Positions 58,891-64,000 of a stretch of DNA of 64,000 nt are shown in pieces (the first letter of the stretch is position 1; each line of letters begins with the position of its first letter). Source of the DNA: Bacteroides ovatus. GTDB lineage: Bacteria; Bacteroidota; Bacteroidia; Bacteroidales; Bacteroidaceae. Where the stretch lies: positions 4,774,001-4,838,000 of the forward strand of contig NZ_CP012938.1 of assembly GCF_001314995.1 (NCBI RefSeq). The letters run 5' to 3'. A model generated the notes under the pieces. The model saw nothing but the letters and a program-made list of their open reading frames with translations. It ran no database searches and was not told the origin of the DNA. The position numbers and the translations under genes are program-made.

Positions 58891-60123
58891 TCACTCATGC
58901 AAAGATTGTTTTTCCCGTTCATAAAAATCGGTAGAAGAGTTGTTTGTATCTACCAGTACTTCGTAACCCGCTTCCTGTGTCGCTTCTTCATCCACATGAC
59001 GGTATAAACTGCGTCCGTTGTATGTGGCACTTTGAGTGACATATCCCGCATCGATGGATGGAGAAATACGCTTTTTATTGTTGGAAGAACCGCCATAATA
59101 TACTTCCGTGCCATCAATCACCCAGTCAAGTGGTATCGCTATCACCTGATCCGTAGTGCTTCCCGGTTTTTGTATGACGCTTCCCTCTTTTAGAACGAAG
59201 TCCTGTATCGTGGTATCCTTGGCTTTAAAAATAACCGCGGCAGGAGAAAATATCGAGAATGAATAGGCGTTCGCCTGACCAGTCTTCAACACTACGTTCA
59301 GGTAATGATCCGGTGTGATCTGGTCGCCCGGAGCCGGATGATACTGTGTGTTCGGAAAATAAACATTATTATAGCATACAAAATATCCGGGTTTGTTCAG
59401 GTTGACAGATTGCGGATATTGTGCCGCATGGTCAACCGCTCCGTTGATGGCAATCACTGCATCTTCTCCCGGCTGAAGCGGGAACGTTTTACCGGTACCG
59501 CCAAATTGCCAGATACACTGAACGATGGGAGCAAAGTCCTTGAAGATAGTTGCTCCGGTTGCTTCATCCTGTGTCACCCATACATTAGTGGCTTGTGAAT
59601 TGTAAGGGTCGAGTGCTCCGAAGCATAAACTATCCAGATATTGCACTTCCGAGTCGTTATTATGCAGGATAATGTACTTGTCGGATTGATAATTTCCTTC
59701 CAGCGGTAACTTTGTGCATCCTCCGCAGTAAATCTCTTTAATAATGATCGTCCCGGCCTTGGAATGAATGAGTGGGAGATTAAGAGATATGTCTCCGCTG
59801 GTTAGTTTGACATTATCAGCTAATCCGTTGAAAATATCCTTTCCGCCTTTGTCGCTGACTTGTACGCGGTATATACCTTTGGTCAAAGAGAATTGCGCCA
59901 CTCCATTCTTGTCGGTTTTAGCCTTGTAAGAATTTCCACGGTCGACATCTTCAATCTTTACGGTCACTCCTTCCCGGAGATGATCCGTGTATCCGTCCGG
60001 ATATACGGCAGTAACCTGCAGGCTGTGCAACTGGTTGTCATACGGATTCTCTTTATCGATATCTGTGCATCCCGCAAAGATGCCAGTCACTGTTAGTAAT
60101 AATATGTAGATGAATTGTTTCAT
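58891..60123 (-). CDS. DUF4876-type lipoprotein
   Basis: ATG at 60123 gives a clean lipoprotein signal (VTGIFAGC); in-frame starts up to 60156 would overlap the receptor gene. The 410-residue protein begins with a CNA-B/carboxypeptidase-regulatory-like sandwich (about 30-115, GVTVKIEDVDRGNSYKAKTDKNGVAQF). A lamin-tail-like DUF4876 region follows (about 120-410, KAGTIIIKEIYCGGC, SDKYIILHNNDSEVQYLDSL). It starts 4 bases after the TonB receptor and probably works with it at the outer membrane. Confidence 0.75.
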   Translation of the reverse strand: MKQFIYILLLTVTGIFAGCTDIDKENPYDNQLHSLQVTAVYPDGYTDHLREGVTVKIEDVDRGNSYKAKTDKNGVAQFSLTKGIYRVQVSDKGGKDIFNGLADNVKLTSGDISLNLPLIHSKAGTIIIKEIYCGGCTKLPLEGNYQSDKYIILHNNDSEVQYLDSLCFGALDPYNSQATNVWVTQDEATGATIFKDFAPIVQCIWQFGGTGKTFPLQPGEDAVIAINGAVDHAAQYPQSVNLNKPGYFVCYNNVYFPNTQYHPAPGDQITPDHYLNVVLKTGQANAYSFSIFSPAAVIFKAKDTTIQDFVLKEGSVIQKPGSTTDQVIAIPLDWVIDGTEVYYGGSSNNKKRISPSIDAGYVTQSATYNGRSLYRHVDEEATQEAGYEVLVDTNNSSTDFYEREKQSLHE

Positions 60124-60127
60124 ATAG

Positions 60128-62965
60128 TTAGAATTTGATACGGCAAGTAAGTCCATAATAGAAATCCGGGGTGAAGAGAGCGCTTACACCCGTTGCATGA
60201 GATTTTACATAAGGCCGTGAGTTGGTGAAATTAATCGCATTGAGAGAAAGAGATACATAGTCTCCAATCTCTTTGGTGATATTGATATTGGCAGAAAAAT
60301 AAGGATCATATCCGTCTGCTGCAAATGTATAGGCATTGCCCGATTTGCGTATCAGGTAGGAGAATTCCGGATTCGCGGCTTCCGCTGATGTGAAAGGATG
60401 CATCTCATTATTCAGGTCGAGGTATGCTACCGGCCAGATAGCGGTATAAGAGTTACCGTCATAGATACTTCCCCCGGTTTGGGTATTACTGCTTTCGCTC
60501 ACATTGAAAGCATATTCTTTTCCTTGATACTCGGAGATGTTCTGCGAACGCTTCACAAGCGAAGCTTCCAGTCGGCACGAGATAATCAGTCTGGCTTTCG
60601 GAATACGGGTGATGGCTGTGATATTGGCATCCAGCGAGTGGGTACGCTTGCCGTTGGCAGTAGTCGATAAGTTGTCGCCGTTGGCGTAGATACCTACATA
60701 TTGGTAAGAACGATTGGCAAGACTGGTGTGCGACCATCCATTCTGATAATAATACGATAAAGAGTTGTCGATGTATTTCGTATAAGTATAAGCGGCATCT
60801 ACCCGGAATTGCGTGCGAATCGGAGTAATTTCCGGGAAATCAACAATCATTTCCGCTCCGCGACGAATCACGTCCATTCCATTGTCGGGAGAAGTTGACT
60901 TTACAAAAGTCTGGTCGGTCACTTTGACATCCATAGGAGTCCAGTAACTGGATGCATTGTCGCGTATGTAAACCATCCCTGTCTGGTTATCTACATTGAT
61001 TTGCGGGTTAGTCGGCATAGTGAATCCATCCGGCAATTGGAGCACATCATAGGAGAACGGAGTATAAGTACTTGCGTATTTATACGGCAGCTTGGTACGG
61101 TTGAAATAACCGACTAATGAAATTCTGGTACGGGCAATGTTGACGTCCAGACCGATTTCTGCGTTCTGATTCCGTTGCCAGCGTAGGTTTTCATTGTGCA
61201 ATAACGTGTAGGGCTGACTATAATATATATAAGATGATTCAATCTTATTATAGGAAAAGCCGAAGGTCTGTATGTCCCGATATTCCTGTTTGGGATACAA
61301 GGTGTAGAAAGAGGGCAGCTTTTCGGTAATTCCCCAGCCGCCACGGATAGCGATATATTCGTTCAACTGCCATCTGGCATTGAAACGCGGAGATAGAGTA
61401 TTCAGATTTTTATATTTCGTTCCCTTGATAAACAAATGTTCCCAACGCACCCCTGCCATCAGTCTAAGCATGGTATTTCCCACAGGAAATGACAGACTTT
61501 CTTCTGCATAAAGCGAAACATTATGCATATATGGATAAGTAGTGTAAGGACGGGGACGATAACCGTTCGGAGCCAATGACGGGTCTTTGTAATATTCTCC
61601 TTCACCCACATTGCCTGTTGCTTTCCATTGAACACCCGCTTTCAGGTTGCTGTTTACAGTCTTAAACCGTCTGTTCCATTCATATTTTAACGATGCGGCA
61701 TAATCCAGTTCTTTGGAGTCGATGATTTGGTCGGCAAAGTAAGTATATGGCAGTTTGTTTGCCATAAAATATCCTTCCTCCGTGGCATGGACAGCCGGTT
61801 GCTCCGATGCATAGGAGTAGAACGTATGCGCGTGGGAGTTGTTATCATTGTAGTATATTGATGCGTCGAACTTAAGGTTGGTTATCCACGATTTGTTGAG
61901 CAGCCAGGCCAGTGAAGTGTTTGTCCGGAATACGTTATCTCTCACTTTGTTGTATTCTCCCGAATAGGCATCAGGATCATCTTTGGTATTCATTCCTCCG
62001 ATATTGCCTGTAACACCGATGTCGAATCTTAATACGTTGCGGAACGTGTTGCTATATCCGGCAGAGAATCCTCTTCTTGTATAAGAAGAATAGGGAGATA
62101 CCAACTTTTGAGTAGCCTTGGTCCACTCACCGTTTATGTTGATGACTCCTTTATCGTTTCCTAAATCCAATCCTTTAGCAAATGAAACCTGTTCGGTGCG
62201 AGGATTGATAGACAGCAATATGTTCCAGGGTGTTTTCCCTTTCCGGGTGTGAATCTTGACCATACCACTATTCAAGTCTCCATATTCTGCCGAAGGCACT
62301 CCGGTGATGACTTCCACCGATTCAATATCTGCAACAGTGATATTCCGGGTATCCACTCCGCTCATATTGCCAAACGAACCATTGTTTCCAATACGAACTC
62401 CATCCACTTCTACGGCTGTTCCAAATGCGGCATTGCCGGCTGTTGACCCTCCGTCGCGTAATGAGAAGATATTATTGGCGGTAAGATCCGGCACTTTAGT
62501 CTTTCCTCCCGGAAGGAGAGCGGAGATATCGCTCACGTTGGATACCTGTAGATGCTCCAATGCATGATTTCCGATGGTGAGCGTCGTGTTTAATTCATTT
62601 TTAGGTGCTTGTGCAGTAACGACTACATCATCCAGTGCAAGTGTATTTTCTTTGAGTATGATAGGAAGGTTATTGATATTGCTGCGCACATTTACGGGAA
62701 TTGTTGCCGGTACATAACCCAAAAAAGAAACCTCCAGATTATATTTCCCTTCCTGTACTCCTTGTATCGTAAATTCTCCTTTCTGATTGGATACGGCCCA
62801 CAAATAGGTACCTTTAATGAGAATAGAAGTACCAGGCAGGGGAGAATTCGTTTTTGCCTCGGTCACACGTCCCGAGATTGTATAGATGTTTGAATTAGCT
62901 GCGGCCTCAAATAAATTGAAAAATAGTAGCCCCCAGAATGCTATATTAAAAAGACAATACTTCAT
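60128..62965 (-). CDS. TonB-dependent outer-membrane receptor
   Basis: ATG at 62965 precedes the signal peptide (MKYCLFNIAFWGLLFFNLF); an in-frame start at 63010 is less likely. The 945-residue receptor has a carboxypeptidase-regulatory-like domain (about 30-115, TISGRVTEAKTNSPLPGTSI), a TonB-box-like DDVVVTA, a plug domain (about 125-250) and a barrel. It is not a SusC: no SusD follows and the SusC signature segment is absent. This fits receptors for metals, cofactors or peptides. It is the first gene of the leftward cluster. Confidence 0.88.
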   Translation of the reverse strand: MKYCLFNIAFWGLLFFNLFEAAANSNIYTISGRVTEAKTNSPLPGTSILIKGTYLWAVSNQKGEFTIQGVQEGKYNLEVSFLGYVPATIPVNVRSNINNLPIILKENTLALDDVVVTAQAPKNELNTTLTIGNHALEHLQVSNVSDISALLPGGKTKVPDLTANNIFSLRDGGSTAGNAAFGTAVEVDGVRIGNNGSFGNMSGVDTRNITVADIESVEVITGVPSAEYGDLNSGMVKIHTRKGKTPWNILLSINPRTEQVSFAKGLDLGNDKGVININGEWTKATQKLVSPYSSYTRRGFSAGYSNTFRNVLRFDIGVTGNIGGMNTKDDPDAYSGEYNKVRDNVFRTNTSLAWLLNKSWITNLKFDASIYYNDNNSHAHTFYSYASEQPAVHATEEGYFMANKLPYTYFADQIIDSKELDYAASLKYEWNRRFKTVNSNLKAGVQWKATGNVGEGEYYKDPSLAPNGYRPRPYTTYPYMHNVSLYAEESLSFPVGNTMLRLMAGVRWEHLFIKGTKYKNLNTLSPRFNARWQLNEYIAIRGGWGITEKLPSFYTLYPKQEYRDIQTFGFSYNKIESSYIYYSQPYTLLHNENLRWQRNQNAEIGLDVNIARTRISLVGYFNRTKLPYKYASTYTPFSYDVLQLPDGFTMPTNPQINVDNQTGMVYIRDNASSYWTPMDVKVTDQTFVKSTSPDNGMDVIRRGAEMIVDFPEITPIRTQFRVDAAYTYTKYIDNSLSYYYQNGWSHTSLANRSYQYVGIYANGDNLSTTANGKRTHSLDANITAITRIPKARLIISCRLEASLVKRSQNISEYQGKEYAFNVSESSNTQTGGSIYDGNSYTAIWPVAYLDLNNEMHPFTSAEAANPEFSYLIRKSGNAYTFAADGYDPYFSANINITKEIGDYVSLSLNAINFTNSRPYVKSHATGVSALFTPDFYYGLTCRIKF

Positions 62966-63111
62966 AGATAAGTTTTGCGCAAAATTCGATAAAAAACGAG
63001 TTTGTATCAATCGCTATAAATAGTTATTTTGGCAAATCCTGATACCTATAACTAGTGACTCGTTACCTACGAATAGGTATTTTCCCTCTAATTGCAGCTT
63101 GGAGAATAAAA

Positions 63112-63153
63112 AACCGGCTTGCATTGCGATTACTATCACATTGCAAACCGGTT
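63112..63153 (-). terminator. Terminator after asd
   Basis: AACCGG (63112-63117) and CCGGTT (63148-63153) form the base of a stem extended by TTGCA/TGCAA after one mismatch. Read leftward it is followed by a TTTTTT tract. It lies about 53 bases past the asd stop. Confidence 0.75.
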
Positions 63154-63205
63154 GATTTATTTGGCTTATCTATCATTGACCGGATATTATATCCAGTCTA
63201 TTGTA

Positions 63206-64000
63206 TTAGATATTTTTTACTTTAATCAGATATTCGGCAATCTGCACAGCATTCAGTGCAGCGCCTTTCTTGATCTGGTCACCTACAATCCAGAAAGTCA
63301 ATCCGTTTTCGTTTGTCAGGTCTTTGCGGATACGGCCTACGTATACCGGATCTTTACCTGCCAGGAACAGCGGCATCGGGTATTCTTTTTCGGCAGGATT
63401 GTCCTGCAGAACCAGACCTTCACCGTTAGCGAATGCTTCACGAGCCTCTTCTACGGAAATCGGACGTTCAGTTTCTACCCAAATACTTTCAGAGTGAGCA
63501 CGTAATGCAGGAACACGTACGCAAGTTGCGCTAACTTTTACGTCAGAATGCATGATCTTGCGTGTTTCATTATACATCTTCATCTCTTCTTTCGTATAAC
63601 CGTTTTCTGTAAACACGTCGATCTGCGGAATCAGGTTGAAAGCCAACTGATAGGCAAACTTCTCTACAGTCACAGGTTCGTTTGCCAATACCTGACGATA
63701 TTGTTCGTACAATTCGTCCATGGCAGCGGCACCCGCACCACTTGCTGCCTGATAGGTAGACACGTGCACGGTTTTTATATGAGAAAGCTTTTCGATGGCT
63801 TTCAGTGCAACTACCATCTGGATAGTCGTACAATTAGGGTTGGCGATAACGCCGCGCGGACGTTCCAATGCATCCTCTGCATTTACTTCAGGCACCACCA
63901 AAGGCACATCGGCATCCATACGGAAAGCGCTGGAGTTGTCGATCATCACAGCACCATACTTGGTAATTGTTTTCTCGAACTCCTTAGATGTTCCTGCACC
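63206..64000 (-). CDS. asd: Aspartate-semialdehyde dehydrogenase; 5' end outside window
   Basis: The frame is open to the right edge, so the first 70 or so residues are missing; 264 of a usual 335-340 are visible. The NADPH-dependent enzyme converts aspartyl-phosphate to aspartate semialdehyde for Lys, Met, Thr and diaminopimelate. The visible part starts GAGTSKEFE and has [10 protein letters not shown], the active-site Cys in [10 protein letters not shown], the [11 protein letters not shown] loop and the C-terminal dimer segment ending [10 protein letters not shown]. It has its own terminator and is not part of the TonB cluster. Confidence 0.95.
   Translation of the reverse strand, partial: GAGTSKEFEKTITKYGAVMIDNSSAFRMDADVPLVVPEVNAEDALERPRGVIANPNCTTIQMVVALKAIEKLSHIKTVHVSTYQAASGAGAAAMDELYEQYRQVLANEPVTVEKFAYQLAFNLIPQIDVFTENGYTKEEMKMYNETRKIMHSDVKVSATCVRVPALRAHSESIWVETERPISVEEAREAFANGEGLVLQDNPAEKEYPMPLFLAGKDPVYVGRIRKDLTNENGLTFWIVGDQIKKGAALNAVQIAEYLIKVKNI

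Noticed and set aside
60128..62965. Second SusC/SusD pair
   Set aside because: The receptor lacks the SusC signature segment and is followed by a DUF4876 protein, not a SusD.

Overview
The window comes from a gut Bacteroides, most likely Bacteroides ovatus or B. xylanisolvens. The signs are SusC/SusD pairs, giant hybrid two-component regulators (HTCS), lipoproteins with Bacteroides-type lipoboxes, BACON, DUF4988 and fimbrillin domains, and TAnnTTTG promoter boxes. About 40 protein genes are supported. No rRNA, tRNA, CRISPR array or insertion sequence was found.

Region 1 (1-40.3 kb) is most of a polysaccharide utilisation locus for complex glucurono-arabinoxylan. Gene order and domain content match what I recall of the B. 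ovatus large xylan locus (PUL-XylL). A rightward block encodes a catalytically degenerate GH10 protein with two inserted binding modules, a BACON-GH30 xylanase, a GH98 endoxylanase, a GH115 alpha-glucuronidase, a double esterase (SGNH plus CE1) and a GH43. A leftward HTCS follows, then a GH95 enzyme whose active-site Thr370 suggests alpha-L-galactosidase, and a small secreted protein. A rightward HTCS leads into a second block: a lipoprotein GH30, SusC, SusD, two IPT-type surface glycan-binding proteins and a small secreted protein. A leftward CE20-like esterase and a second GH115 close the locus. The endo-enzymes and binding proteins would capture and cut xylan at the cell surface. SusCD would import the fragments, and the GH115, GH95, GH43 and esterases would remove side chains. 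The two HTCS sensors would switch the promoters on.

Region 2 (40.5-50.0 kb) is a leftward seven-gene operon for cell-wall sugar salvage: Na+/solute symporter, a GT2 plus HIT-like (DUF4922) fusion, SpoIID-domain protein, AmpG-like permease, DUF5009-type membrane protein (candidate MurNAc transporter), BadF-type kinase and MurQ etherase. Region 3 (50.1-51.4 kb) is a lamin-tail lipoprotein.

Region 4 (51.6-63.0 kb) is a leftward cluster: TonB-dependent receptor, DUF4876 lipoprotein, DUF6850 barrel, fimbrillin/FISUMP protein, OB-like lipoprotein with a Cys/His motif, PepSY membrane protein, ABC ATPase, ABC membrane protein and DUF4857 protein. A metal or cofactor uptake role is inferred only. The window ends inside asd (aspartate-semialdehyde dehydrogenase).

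The strongest unexplained non-coding signals are two dyad arrays of unrelated sequence with the same 22-bp period (35190-35330 and 55620-55712), a bipartite operator at identical spacing in front of two PUL promoters, and a 21-bp inverted repeat that mirrors one of those promoters.
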